From the NCBI GenBank assembly GCA_000156115.1, contig DS995276.1:124001-188000 (forward strand): 64,000 bases of DNA, given 5' to 3'. Under the pieces are notes generated by a model, which was not told the DNA's origin, did not search any database, and was given only the letters and a program-made list of their open reading frames with translations. Below are positions 25,776-35,312 of this stretch, one piece after another (the first letter of the stretch is position 1; each line of letters opens with the position of its first letter). The stretch is from Rhodobacteraceae bacterium HTCC2083. Lineage in GTDB: Bacteria > Pseudomonadota > Alphaproteobacteria > Rhodobacterales > Rhodobacteraceae. The position numbers and the translations under genes were made by a program.

Positions 25776-26957
25776 CTATCTACACGCCGCCATAATACCG
25801 CGTAGTTCGGCAAGGCCACGCATACGCCCGATCAGCGGATAACCTGGCGTGCTATGCCCGCCCAGATCCCCCAGCAGTTCTTGCCCGTGATCGGGCCGCA
25901 TTAGGATTTGCCAATCTTCACGCCCTTCTGCGCGGCGGCGTGATTGCTCCTCCATCAAGGCGCGCACAGTCGCAACCATATCCGTATCGCCCTCAAGATG
26001 CGCCGCCTCGAAGAAGTCAGGCTTAAACTGATCCGAGCCTTCAATCCGCTTCGTATTGCGTAAATGCGCGAAATGGATGCGCGGGCCATGGCGGCGCACA
26101 TAAGCAGCACCATCAAAATCTGCCGCGACCCCAAGCGATCCAGTACAAAGCGTAGCCCCATTGGCAGGCACATCCACCGCTTCCAAGACCGCTGCATAAT
26201 CATCCGAGGTCGACATCACCCGCGGCAGCCCCAAAAGCGAAAACGGCGGATCATCGGGATGACAGCACAGGCGCAAGCCCAACTCTTGCGCAACTGGCGC
26301 GACTTCACCAAGGAAATCGATCAGATTTGCTCGCAATTTTTCAGGCGTGATGCCTGTGTACGTAGCAAGCAAGGCACGTACATCCGCCACGCTCCACGCA
26401 TCGTTTGCCCCGGGCAGACCAGCGGTGATGTTCTTTTGAAGCGTCGTTTTCTGCGCTTCACTCATTCCATTGAAGCGTGTCTTCGCCTGCGCCACGCAAT
26501 CGTTTGAGTAGTCGTTCTCCGCCCCAACGCGCCGTAAAATATGGAGATCGAAGACCGCAAAGTCGATCAAATCGAAATGCATCGCAGCCCCTCCGTGCGG
26601 CTGCGGCGCACGGAGGGTCGTGCGGGTCCAATCCAAGATCGGCATGAAATTGTAGCAAATCGCACGAATGCCATTTGCGGCCAAAGCGCGCAAACTCAAT
26701 TTATACGCGGCAAGGTGATCTTTCATGTCAGCCGTCTGTGTCTTGATCGCCTCTGAGACGGGCAGGCTTTCCACCACATCCCAGTTGAAATTCTGCGCAC
26801 GCAGCAGGTTTTGGCGCGTAGTTATGGCCTCGCGAGTCCATTCTGTTCCGGGGGGAAGATCATGCAAAGCGGTAACAATACCCTCGACACCAACCTGATG
26901 TAGCTCGGATAATGTGATGGGATCATCGGGACCAAACCAACGCCAACATTGTTTCAT
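25776..26957 (-). CDS. uxuA: D-mannonate dehydratase
   Basis: 393 residues from ATG 26957, which overlaps the upstream gene stop as ATGA. Begins MKQCWRWFGPDDPITL as in UxuA proteins. The TIM-barrel metal sites are visible (LRLCCHPDDPP, IHFAHLRNTKR, LMRPDHGQELL). Dehydrates D-mannonate to 2-keto-3-deoxygluconate in glucuronate breakdown. Co-transcribed with three Gfo/Idh genes. Length agrees with the family. Confidence 0.93.
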   Translation of the reverse strand: MKQCWRWFGPDDPITLSELHQVGVEGIVTALHDLPPGTEWTREAITTRQNLLRAQNFNWDVVESLPVSEAIKTQTADMKDHLAAYKLSLRALAANGIRAICYNFMPILDWTRTTLRAPQPHGGAAMHFDLIDFAVFDLHILRRVGAENDYSNDCVAQAKTRFNGMSEAQKTTLQKNITAGLPGANDAWSVADVRALLATYTGITPEKLRANLIDFLGEVAPVAQELGLRLCCHPDDPPFSLLGLPRVMSTSDDYAAVLEAVDVPANGATLCTGSLGVAADFDGAAYVRRHGPRIHFAHLRNTKRIEGSDQFKPDFFEAAHLEGDTDMVATVRALMEEQSRRRAEGREDWQILMRPDHGQELLGDLGGHSTPGYPLIGRMRGLAELRGIMAACR

Positions 26958-28006
26958 GGTAACCATCCTTTTCGAAGTGGGTGATCCAAGCCAAGGGGCA
27001 ACGCAACGCGCGTTCCCGTGCGTGCCGCGTGATAGATTGCTGTGACAAGTTCAACCGAAGCGAGACCATCCTTTAATGTGACCACAGAGTTAAGTTTGCC
27101 ATTCAGAGCTTTGCCAATTTCAGTGAAAAGCCCAACAAAACCAACGGCCTCTTTCGGTGTTTGGGCCAGCACTGCGTCAATTTCTACCTGTTGCTTTGGA
27201 TCGCGTGCCGTGAAGGTCCACGCTTGTGCGCCCGGCGCGTAGGGTTCAGTGTCCGAAGTCGCCGTGAGATGTTCAAACACGAAGCGCAGCCGCGTTTCAT
27301 CCCGCGCAGCCCCTAAAGTTATGTTGCTTGAGCAGAGCGCCCCTGAGCGCATTTCAAAACTGATCGCAGCACAATCTTCTGTTTCGATGTCATTGACGCG
27401 CGTCGTCGTCATCGCGCTGAGCGCGGCAATCTCACCCGCGATATGTGTCAAAAGATCATGATTGTGGATCGCATGCCCCAGCACCGCCCCGCCGCGTTCG
27501 CCCGCCCATGTACCGCGCCACTCTGATGCATAATACTCTGACCCGCGCGACCAATGGGTCTCCACAGTTGCCGTTTGAACCTGCCCCGTGAGATCCGCCG
27601 CCATCATGTGACGCAATTTAGCCAAGGACGGTCCCCAGCGATATTGAAAAACAGGGAATACTTGCTTGCCAGCGGCCTCAGCCGCATCTTTGATCGCATC
27701 TGCATCGGCCATTGAGGTGGCCAAAGGTTTCTCGCAAATCACATGCTTGCCGGCTTCAAGCGCCTTGAGCGTAATCAGCACATGAAGGTGTGGTGGCAAG
27801 CACACATCGATCACATCAATGTCTGGATCAATGAGCGCGTCTTCAATTGCAGCGCTGGCCACGAAATCATCACCTTCGCGTATGTCCTCAATTCGCGCGA
27901 GGTCTTGATCTATCACTCGCGTCACATGAAATGCACCACGCAGCTCACGGTAGGCTGCAAGATGTTCGCGCCCGATGCCCGCGCCCAGAATTGCGACTGT
28001 GATCAT
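26954..28006 (-). CDS. Gfo/Idh/MocA dehydrogenase
   Basis: 350 residues. NAD-binding VAILGAGIGREHLAAY; catalytic EKPLATS; C-terminal domain with HAIHNHDLLTHIAGEI helix. Expected to oxidise or reduce a sugar-acid or glycoside hydroxyl. Four-base ATGA overlaps on both sides show a tightly coupled operon of three such enzymes ending in uxuA. Substrate unknown. Confidence 0.85.
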   Translation of the reverse strand: MITVAILGAGIGREHLAAYRELRGAFHVTRVIDQDLARIEDIREGDDFVASAAIEDALIDPDIDVIDVCLPPHLHVLITLKALEAGKHVICEKPLATSMADADAIKDAAEAAGKQVFPVFQYRWGPSLAKLRHMMAADLTGQVQTATVETHWSRGSEYYASEWRGTWAGERGGAVLGHAIHNHDLLTHIAGEIAALSAMTTTRVNDIETEDCAAISFEMRSGALCSSNITLGAARDETRLRFVFEHLTATSDTEPYAPGAQAWTFTARDPKQQVEIDAVLAQTPKEAVGFVGLFTEIGKALNGKLNSVVTLKDGLASVELVTAIYHAARTGTRVALPLGLDHPLRKGWLP

Positions 28007-29007
28007 TGCGCGTCCGCCATCGCCTGCGCGTGCAGTGCGAGTTCCATCACCTTAAAACAATGCGCCTGCGTCATCGCGGTTTCAGATCGGTGCTCAATAT
28101 CATGCGCGAGCCGTCTGAAATAGGGCAGCCCCGCATCAGCAGCTTCGATCTTTTCACACCGCGTTCCATTTACGAGTATCAAATGATCCGTGCCCGTAGA
28201 ACCACCGACATCAACGTATTTGCGCAGTTCCAGATAACCCTCTGTGCCAAGGATCGTCAGCCGCCCATCACCCCATGTCGGCATGGCGTCGGGCGTGAAC
28301 CAGTCGACACGAATGTAGCCAGTGCCTTTGTCACTGCTGATGTTAATCTCACCAAAATCCTGAAGCTCTTGGCTCGTTGGATTGGCGTAGTTTGCAGTGA
28401 ACGCACGGTTGATCTCAGCTTCGGTGGAACCTGTGTAGTGCAGGAATTGGTCAATCTGATGCGAGGCAATATCGGTCAATATCCCGCCAAAGCAATCTTT
28501 GCGAAAGAACCAATCTGGCCGGGTAGCGCGGTTTAAGCGATGCGGCCCTAGCCCGACTGTTTGCACCACCTTACCGATAGCACCCTCTACAACCAGCTCT
28601 GATGCGCGCGTGCTCACGGGGGTTTCAAAACGTTCGGAAAAGTTAACGGACCAAATCCGGCCCGTTTGTGCAACCGCGCCTTTGATTTGCTCCAGTTGCG
28701 CCAGCGTTGTGCAACCGGGTTTGTCGCTCATCACATCCATACCATGAGCCATCGCGCGTAGCGTTAAGGCCGCGCGATCCACTGGAATGGCAGAGATCAA
28801 AGCAAGATCAGCGCCGCTGTCTAGCGCCTCCTCTAGACTGGCGAAACGTTTCAAATCGGGAAACCGTTTGCGAAACCCAGCCAGCGTTTCGGGGCTACCT
28901 TCCGTCCAAAATCCGAAGCATTTCACCCCTGCCTTTTCCATATTCTCGGTCATGCCATAAATGTGGCGATGATCGAGGCCGAGGGCGATACTTGTAAGGC
29001 TCATCAA
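28003..29007 (-). CDS. Gfo/Idh/MocA-like dehydrogenase, divergent nucleotide site
   Basis: 334 residues. Overall fold matches the family (TDIASHQIDQFLHYTG, MSDKPGCTT in place of EKP). The N-terminal glycine motif is altered (IALGLDHRHIYGM instead of GxGxxG). It may bind nucleotide differently or act on a pre-bound cofactor. Middle gene of the three-dehydrogenase series. Confidence 0.75.
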   Translation of the reverse strand: MMSLTSIALGLDHRHIYGMTENMEKAGVKCFGFWTEGSPETLAGFRKRFPDLKRFASLEEALDSGADLALISAIPVDRAALTLRAMAHGMDVMSDKPGCTTLAQLEQIKGAVAQTGRIWSVNFSERFETPVSTRASELVVEGAIGKVVQTVGLGPHRLNRATRPDWFFRKDCFGGILTDIASHQIDQFLHYTGSTEAEINRAFTANYANPTSQELQDFGEINISSDKGTGYIRVDWFTPDAMPTWGDGRLTILGTEGYLELRKYVDVGGSTGTDHLILVNGTRCEKIEAADAGLPYFRRLAHDIEHRSETAMTQAHCFKVMELALHAQAMADAQ

Positions 29008-30017
29008 TTGACCACTGTGCGTTGGCCGCTTTTGCTGGCGCGCTCCATTGCGTCAATCACCGCATGCGTGAGCAAAGCTTCGCGCGCCGGAATCAATGGG
29101 GGGCGACCTTGTGCAATGGCGTCTGCAAAATCCTCGATCAGGCTTTGGTGCCACGCATGGGTGAACCCCATTGGATCTGAGCCGCCACCAGTTGTCGCTG
29201 ACGCGCCAAAGACTTCCGTTTCGCCATTAAGATCCGTCAGCGTTAAAATACCCTCCCCTAAAAGGGCGGCACCTTTCGTGCCTTGAAGCGCAATCGTTTC
29301 CGCGCCGCCCGGAAATGCGGCAGTTGTCGCCATAAGGGTTCCGACAGCTCCGCAATCAAACTCAAGCAACGCTCCGGTCCAATCTTCGGCCTCTAGGTGG
29401 TGAAGCGCGGTGCGTCGCATCATTGCTTGCACTGCTATGATCGGCCCAAGCAACCAGTGCGCTAAATCAAGCGTATGAATTGCTTGTGAAATCATCACAC
29501 CGCCGCCATCGCGTGCGTAGGTTCCACGCCCCTGCACATCGTAATAGGCCTGATCCCGCCACCACGGTACGCGGATCTCGGCGCTCACGATGGTGCCCAA
29601 ACGGTTTGAGGCAAGCGTTTCCTTCAACGCAATCGACGCGGCGCGCACGCGATGCTGAAAGACGACGCCGAGGGGGACCCTCGCCTTCTCGCAAATTTCA
29701 ACAATCTCGCGCGCGGCATTCAAAGTGCGCTCAATCGGCTTTTCCAAAAGGATAGGCTTGCCCGCGCTTGCCAGTTTTTTCGCAGCTTCCAAGCGCGCAT
29801 CAGGAGGCGTTGCGATGATCACCACATCAACGCTCGGATCAAGCGCGATTGCATCGATGGAAGGAAATGCATGTGTTTGATGGATGGCAGCAAACTGCGC
29901 CGTTTTCGCAGCATCGCGCCCGAGCACACCGCAAAGCCGCAACCCATGAGACGACCTTTTGATCGCATTGATGTGGGTTTCAGCCACCATTCCAATGCCA
30001 ATTAGTGCAATATTCAC
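29004..30017 (-). CDS. Gfo/Idh/MocA dehydrogenase
   Basis: 337 residues. Rossmann motif ALIGIGMVAETHINAI, catalytic LLEKPIERT, and YARDGGGVMISQAIHTLDLAH in the second domain. First gene of the minus-strand operon; the promoter lies in the 96-bp gap to uxaC, where TTGCAAGCTGCAA is a candidate operator. Probably the first oxidoreductive step of a glycoside or uronate pathway. Confidence 0.85.
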   Translation of the reverse strand: MNIALIGIGMVAETHINAIKRSSHGLRLCGVLGRDAAKTAQFAAIHQTHAFPSIDAIALDPSVDVVIIATPPDARLEAAKKLASAGKPILLEKPIERTLNAAREIVEICEKARVPLGVVFQHRVRAASIALKETLASNRLGTIVSAEIRVPWWRDQAYYDVQGRGTYARDGGGVMISQAIHTLDLAHWLLGPIIAVQAMMRRTALHHLEAEDWTGALLEFDCGAVGTLMATTAAFPGGAETIALQGTKGAALLGEGILTLTDLNGETEVFGASATTGGGSDPMGFTHAWHQSLIEDFADAIAQGRPPLIPAREALLTHAVIDAMERASKSGQRTVVN

Positions 30018-30061
30018 AACGCTCTCCTGTCTGGCTTAATTTGAACCATTGAAACGACAGT

Positions 30062-30074
30062 TTGCAAGCTGCAA
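30062..30074. promoter_or_regulatory. Candidate operator between divergent operons
   Basis: TTGCAAGCTGCAA, an inverted repeat with 5-base arms, midway between the starts at 30017 (minus) and 30114 (plus). Suited to coordinate both transcripts. No regulator gene is adjacent. Confidence 0.35.
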
Positions 30075-30113
30075 TACTGCTCAAAGCACAGGAAATAGCG
30101 CGGAGAGATCACG

Positions 30114-31478
30114 ATGACACCAAGCTTACAAACCGCGCAGGACAGGCTTTATCACGGCATCAAAGACCTGCCGATTGTGTCGCCGCATGGGCATTGTGAA
30201 CCCGCTTGGTTTGCGCAGAACCTACCTTTCGCAAATCCGGCGGAGTTGCTGGTTGTTCCTGATCACTATGTGTTTCGCATGCTTTATTCGCAGGGTGTGC
30301 CCTTGGCACGCCTTGGTGTTGGCACCCCCGGCAAAACAGCCGATCCGCGCGAGGTGTTTCGGATATTCGCACAACATTGGCATCTGTTCCTTGGTACTCC
30401 CTCGCGCACGTGGATACGTTACGTGCTAAATGAGACCTTGAGCATCAAAGATGCGCTGTCGCCAGAAACGGCTGATAAGATTTATGATGACATTTCAGAT
30501 ATGATAGCGCGTGACGATCACCGTCCCCGCGCCTTATTCGATCGGTTCAATATTGAGGTTCTCGCGACAACAGATTCCGCGCTTGATGACTTGCAACACC
30601 ATGCGAGTATTCGGGCTAGCAGATGGCAGGGTCGTATCATTCCCACGTTTCGCCCCGATAGCGTGCTTGATCCAAGCGATCCTGGATTTGTGAAAAACTT
30701 AGATGCGCTTGCCGAGATAACGCAGACAGATCTGGGCAGTTATAAGGGTTATCTCGCAGCGCTGCGCAAGCGCCGCGCAGACTTTGCGGAGATGGGCGCG
30801 ACGGCGACGGATCACGCAATTGAAACAGTGCATACTGAGTGGTTGAGTGATCCAGAGGCGCTCTATCAAAGGCTTCGCTCCGGCAAAGGGCAAGCGGACG
30901 ACGCGCTTAGATTTTATGGGCATATGCTGATCGAAATGGCGCAAATGTCGGTTGAAGACGGGCTTACCATGCAAATTCACGCGGGTAGCAAACGCAACAC
31001 CAACACGCAGGTTCTGGCTGAGTTTGGGCGCGACAAAGGCGCGGATATCCCTGTCGCCACCGATTGGGTGCGCGGACTTGAGGCGCTTTTGAACCGTGTC
31101 GGCAACACGCCGAACTTGCAGATCATTTTATTCACCCTTGATGAGACCACGTACGCGCGCGAGCTCGCCCCGATGGCGGGGCATTGGCCGTGCTTGCGCA
31201 TTGGTCCGCCTTGGTGGTTTCACGACAGCGCGGCGGGCATTGCGCGCTACTTTGATCAGGTTGTGGAGACCGCTGGGTATTACAACATGGCAGGCTTCAA
31301 CGACGACACGCGCGCGTTTCTTTCGATCCCCGCACGTCATGATTTGTGGCGACGTGGCGTTGCCCAACATCTTGCGACGCAAGTCGAAAACGATGCCTTC
31401 GGGTTAAGCGATGCTTCGGAGATCGCACAATTGTTGGCGACGGATTTGGCACGATCCGTTTATGGATTGGATCGCTAG
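30114..31478 (+). CDS. uxaC: Glucuronate (uronate) isomerase
   Basis: 454 residues, metal-dependent hydrolase-fold barrel. The N-terminal metal motif IVSPHGHCEP is characteristic of UxaC. Also KRNTNTQVLAEFGRDKGADI and PPWWFHDSAAGI. Converts D-glucuronate to D-fructuronate and D-galacturonate to D-tagaturonate. Starts with GGAGAG before the ATG; the next gene begins directly after its stop, forming an operon with uxuB. Confidence 0.93.
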   Translation: MTPSLQTAQDRLYHGIKDLPIVSPHGHCEPAWFAQNLPFANPAELLVVPDHYVFRMLYSQGVPLARLGVGTPGKTADPREVFRIFAQHWHLFLGTPSRTWIRYVLNETLSIKDALSPETADKIYDDISDMIARDDHRPRALFDRFNIEVLATTDSALDDLQHHASIRASRWQGRIIPTFRPDSVLDPSDPGFVKNLDALAEITQTDLGSYKGYLAALRKRRADFAEMGATATDHAIETVHTEWLSDPEALYQRLRSGKGQADDALRFYGHMLIEMAQMSVEDGLTMQIHAGSKRNTNTQVLAEFGRDKGADIPVATDWVRGLEALLNRVGNTPNLQIILFTLDETTYARELAPMAGHWPCLRIGPPWWFHDSAAGIARYFDQVVETAGYYNMAGFNDDTRAFLSIPARHDLWRRGVAQHLATQVENDAFGLSDASEIAQLLATDLARSVYGLDR

Positions 31479-32675
31479 ATGGGACGCATTGTTCATTTCG
31501 GATTGGGCAATTTCGCGCGCGCCCATCTTTTGGATTACACCGCAGATGCGGGCGGTTGGGATGTTGTTGGGGTCTCGCTTCGCTCCGACAAAATCCGCGA
31601 TGGATTGAGGGCGCAAGGGTTCGCATACGGCTTGGCCGTACAAGGCGTCGGGTTGAAACACATCGATATTCTGCGCGAAGTCCTTGTCGCGCCCGAAGAC
31701 CCTAGCGCTGTGTTAGCCGCGATGACACGCGCAGATATCATTTCAGCAAGTGTGACTGAAAAGGGCTATCACCTAGGCGCGGACGGTCTCTTGGATCTGA
31801 GTAATTCATCTATCCAAGCGGACCTAAGCGGCACAGGCCCAAACACGTTGATTGGCTTTCTTGCAATTCATTTATCAACGCGCCAAACCCCGCTTACGGT
31901 GATGAGTTGCGACAACCGCGTTGAGAACGGAAGTGTTCTTAAAGCCGCTGTGCAGAGCTTTGCTGAGAGCGCACAGATCGCAATCAATTGGGCGCTCGTG
32001 TCCTTTCCCAACGCTATGGTGGATCGCATCACCCCCGCAACAACAGATGAATTACGCACCAAGCATAGTGACCCGATGGTCGTGCCCACAGAAGCGTTTC
32101 GCGAATGGGTGATCGAAGATAATTTCAAAGGCCCGCGGCCCAATTGGCCGGATGTTCAAATTGTAAGCGACGTTGCCCCGCATGAATTGCGCAAGTTACG
32201 CATGCTCAACGGGGCCCATTCCGCGCTTGCCTATGCAGGTCTGTTGCATGGACATAAATTTGTACATCAGGCGATTGCCGATCCAGATTTGCGCAAACTT
32301 GCGGTTCAGCTTATGTCTGAGGCGGGGGCGATTTTGCCGAAAAACGAGCGGGTTCTGGTGCCGGCTTATTCACAAGCCTTGATTGAGCGGTTTGAGAACC
32401 CTGAGTTGGCACATCGCTTGGATCAGATCGCGATGGATGGCTCGCAGAAAGTGCCATATCGATTTGCACAAACACTTCGCGCAGGCTCGGCCCCATCGGT
32501 TGCAACAGCTCTTGATGCGTGGCTTGAATTCTGCATCTGTGAAACACAAGCAGGACGCCGCTTGAATGACACACGCGTTGATGACATTGTGCAAGCGGCC
32601 CGCACTTCATCTCCAAAGACAGCAATACTGGCTTTGATTAACTGCGCCGATCTTGTGCAGTTTATCTCGGAATAA
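31479..32675 (+). CDS. uxuB: Fructuronate reductase / mannitol dehydrogenase family
   Basis: 398 residues of the polyol-specific long-chain dehydrogenase family. N-terminal HFGLGNFARAHLLDYT, then VTEKGYHLGADG, VMSCDNRVENGSVLKAA (cofactor site) and KLRMLNGAHSALAYAGLL with the catalytic Lys/His. Reduces D-fructuronate to D-mannonate, linking UxaC to UxuA. Tagaturonate reduction is possible too. Its 3' end overlaps convergently with kdgK by 14 bases. Confidence 0.9.
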   Translation: MGRIVHFGLGNFARAHLLDYTADAGGWDVVGVSLRSDKIRDGLRAQGFAYGLAVQGVGLKHIDILREVLVAPEDPSAVLAAMTRADIISASVTEKGYHLGADGLLDLSNSSIQADLSGTGPNTLIGFLAIHLSTRQTPLTVMSCDNRVENGSVLKAAVQSFAESAQIAINWALVSFPNAMVDRITPATTDELRTKHSDPMVVPTEAFREWVIEDNFKGPRPNWPDVQIVSDVAPHELRKLRMLNGAHSALAYAGLLHGHKFVHQAIADPDLRKLAVQLMSEAGAILPKNERVLVPAYSQALIERFENPELAHRLDQIAMDGSQKVPYRFAQTLRAGSAPSVATALDAWLEFCICETQAGRRLNDTRVDDIVQAARTSSPKTAILALINCADLVQFISE

Positions 32676-33525
32676 TCGCACCGCGATGCTGAACCACACG
32701 CGCGGCGAGGTCGTGTCCGCGTAACAGTGCTTCCGCTTGCGATTTGCCCGTTAGCACCCCGCTTAGATATCCACCATTAAAACTATCGCCTGCGGCGGTT
32801 GTATCAATCACGTTGGGCGCACTTGCGTAGCTTTGCGTAACGTCACTCCCAATCGATATCGGCCCCTCTGCTCCGCGCTTCAAAGCTCCCTGCCCCGCAT
32901 GTGCGGAGAAACGCGCGACAACTTCTTTTGCACTTTGCTCAAACAGCTCCATCTCATCGTCGATTGATGGCAAAGCAAAATCAGCCCGTTCCCACATAGC
33001 GGTGGTGACCAAACGTGCGTTTTCAACACTCTCCCAAAGGCGTGCGCGATAGTTGCTGTCGTAGATCAGTTTGATCGGCGTTCCAGACAGCCACTTAAGC
33101 AAAGCCAAACGAATGGTATGCGATAAAATCGCCAAGGAGATCCCAGACAAATAGATCGCATCATAGCTGTTCAGAAATTCGAAATCCCCATCTGCGAATG
33201 TTTGACGTGCAGCGGAATTGCTCCGCCAATAGGTGAAGCTGCGCTCACCGTCCGGTGTCGTGGTAATTGCGTAGAGACCGGGGGACGCATCAGTAAGAGT
33301 TTGGATCGCCCCAGTGCCCAAATCCTGCGCGTCAATAAATGCCATAATACGCTGAGAAAACGGATCGTCACCAAGGCAGGTAATATAGTCGACCGACAGC
33401 TCAGGCGCGCTGCGCTTGAGGTAAATCGCGGTGTTGAGCGTATCCCCTGCCACCCCAACTTGCGGGCTGTCTTCGCCCATCGACAACTCAATCATTGCTT
33501 CGCCAATACATGCGATTTTGCTCAT
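32662..33525 (-). CDS. kdgK: 2-keto-3-deoxygluconate kinase (PfkB family)
   Basis: 287 residues from ATG 33525 (ATGA overlap with the transporter gene). PfkB motifs: MIELSMGEDSPQVGVAGDTL near the N-terminus (sugar-binding GGA-like site altered to VAGDT) and IDTTAAGDSFNGGYLSG at the ATP/anion hole with the catalytic Asp. Phosphorylates KDG to KDPG, the common product of this cluster. No KDPG aldolase gene is in the window. Confidence 0.88.
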   Translation of the reverse strand: MSKIACIGEAMIELSMGEDSPQVGVAGDTLNTAIYLKRSAPELSVDYITCLGDDPFSQRIMAFIDAQDLGTGAIQTLTDASPGLYAITTTPDGERSFTYWRSNSAARQTFADGDFEFLNSYDAIYLSGISLAILSHTIRLALLKWLSGTPIKLIYDSNYRARLWESVENARLVTTAMWERADFALPSIDDEMELFEQSAKEVVARFSAHAGQGALKRGAEGPISIGSDVTQSYASAPNVIDTTAAGDSFNGGYLSGVLTGKSQAEALLRGHDLAARVVQHRGAIIPR

Positions 33526-34403
33526 GCTTGCTCTCGCTTCCAAATGATTAAACCTGCGCCCATGATGACGAGCGCGCCCAGCAATGTGCCCCCATCTGGC
33601 ACTGTGCCAAAGATAACAAATCCTAAGATCGCCACATAGATCAGGAACGAATAGGTGAACGGCATCAACTGGTTGGCCGTGCCAAAGCGATGCGCATTGG
33701 TGAGGAGTTGGTGACCAGCCCAGCCTAGCACGCCTAGGCTAAACAGCACGATCCAAGCGAAAGGTGAGGCCATTGGCAGCCATGCCCAGATCGCGAAAGG
33801 CGCAAGCACCGTCGTGCCTACAAGCCCCATGTAAAACTGCATCGTGTCCACGGCCACAATGCCCGAAAGTTTGCGCGTCATGATTGAATAAAGCGCCAGT
33901 GCAGTGGCGTTGTAAACAATCAGCAGCATGCTTGGATGGAAGACTTCTCCAAAAGGGCGCACAACGATCAAGACGCCAACGAAACCCAAAAGGATCGCGC
34001 CCCAGCGCCATGGGCCGACCTTTTCTTTCAGTACGAAAATCGACAGGAAACAGACCACCACAGGACTTGAAAACATGATCGCAGAAACGACAGTCAGCGG
34101 TAGAAATCGCAACGCGTAGAAGTTCAAAAGAGTGGCAGACACCAACAGACAAGCGCGGCTTAGAACTTGCCACGCATGATCTGTTTTAAAGCGATCCACA
34201 GAAAAACCACCTCTACCGATGATTCCTATCGAGATCACAAAATGGCTCGCGTAGCGCATAAAGGCGAGCTGAAATGCCGACACGCCAGCCACTGCCAACC
34301 ACTTCGCACTTGTGTCGACAATCGCAAACAAGAACCATGCCCCCAGCATCAAAAGGATGCCGTAGCGGGGCAGGTCTATATTGGTTTGCGCAGTGACGGC
34401 CAC
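33522..34403 (-). CDS. DMT-superfamily (EamA) transporter
   Basis: 293 residues, ten predicted helices in two EamA repeats (residues about 15-145 and 155-290), with GPWRWGAILLGFVGVLIVV ending the first repeat. Such carriers export or import small metabolites. Located between kdgK and a hydroxyacid dehydrogenase in one operon, so a sugar acid or a toxic intermediate is a likely substrate. Confidence 0.85.
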   Translation of the reverse strand: MAVTAQTNIDLPRYGILLMLGAWFLFAIVDTSAKWLAVAGVSAFQLAFMRYASHFVISIGIIGRGGFSVDRFKTDHAWQVLSRACLLVSATLLNFYALRFLPLTVVSAIMFSSPVVVCFLSIFVLKEKVGPWRWGAILLGFVGVLIVVRPFGEVFHPSMLLIVYNATALALYSIMTRKLSGIVAVDTMQFYMGLVGTTVLAPFAIWAWLPMASPFAWIVLFSLGVLGWAGHQLLTNAHRFGTANQLMPFTYSFLIYVAILGFVIFGTVPDGGTLLGALVIMGAGLIIWKREQA

Positions 34404-34406
34404 GCT

Positions 34407-35294
34407 TTAGACTTTGAAACGGTTGACGTAGAAATCGACCATTTGGCTAACCATATCATCCGCTTGACCATTGTCGCGCGCTTCTGAAAGCGCGGCGAGC
34501 GGGCCTTTAACCATGATGCTGTCCACGCCTGCATCTTCAGCCATACGCGCGTAGTAGCCTACATCTTTCGCCGCATTCTTGATCGCAAATTCAAGCTGGC
34601 TGGGATCATTATCCACACCGTAGGCTTTCACGAACCCCATCATCCCAGAATTGAGCGGCCCTGCGGACATCACATCGTAGACTTGTCCACGATCCACACC
34701 CGCAAGATCGGCCATCGCGAAAGCCTCGGCCATCGCATTAGCGACAGTCATACCAAAGAAGTTGTTGAGCAGTTTGATCGTGTGGCCAGAGCCGACTGCG
34801 CCAAGGTGAAAAACGTTTTCGCCCAGATCCTTTAGCACAGGCTCAACTCGTTTGAACGCATCCATATCGCCAGAGGCCATGATGTTGAGCAAGCCATCCT
34901 TCGCATGTGCGGGTGTGCGCCCGAGTGGCGCGTCAAGGAATTGACCGCCTGCCGCTTCAGCCTCGACCGCCAATGCGCGGCTGCTGGCGGGCAACGACGT
35001 GCCAAAATCAATCACAGTAGCCCCTTTGCGCAGCCCTGCGAAAACGCCTTCACTGCCGCGCATACGGCCCTCGACGTGATCGGACGTGCCCATGCAGAGC
35101 ATAACGATATCGCTTGCTTCGGCCACCTCTTTGGCGTTACCGGCCTCATGCGCGCCGCGTGCGCTAGCTTGATCCAAGTAGGTGCGATCCGTGTTGCCCA
35201 AAACAGTCAGATCATATCCCAGATCCTGCAAACGTCCTGCCATCGCGCCGCCCATAAGACCAAGGCCAATAAATCCGATTTTAGGTTTGCTCAT
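34407..35294 (-). CDS. 3-hydroxyisobutyrate dehydrogenase-family reductase
   Basis: 295 residues. NAD(P) site GFIGLGLMGGAMAGRL; substrate motif FLDAPLGRTPAHAKDG; catalytic Lys in GHTIKLLNNFFGM. Family members reduce tartronate semialdehyde or oxidise 3-hydroxy acids. In this operon it may reduce 2-hydroxy-3-oxopropionate or handle a C4 or C6 acid. Confidence 0.88.
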   Translation of the reverse strand: MSKPKIGFIGLGLMGGAMAGRLQDLGYDLTVLGNTDRTYLDQASARGAHEAGNAKEVAEASDIVMLCMGTSDHVEGRMRGSEGVFAGLRKGATVIDFGTSLPASSRALAVEAEAAGGQFLDAPLGRTPAHAKDGLLNIMASGDMDAFKRVEPVLKDLGENVFHLGAVGSGHTIKLLNNFFGMTVANAMAEAFAMADLAGVDRGQVYDVMSAGPLNSGMMGFVKAYGVDNDPSQLEFAIKNAAKDVGYYARMAEDAGVDSIMVKGPLAALSEARDNGQADDMVSQMVDFYVNRFKV

Positions 35295-35312
35295 GCGTAT
35301 CCCTCCAAAGGG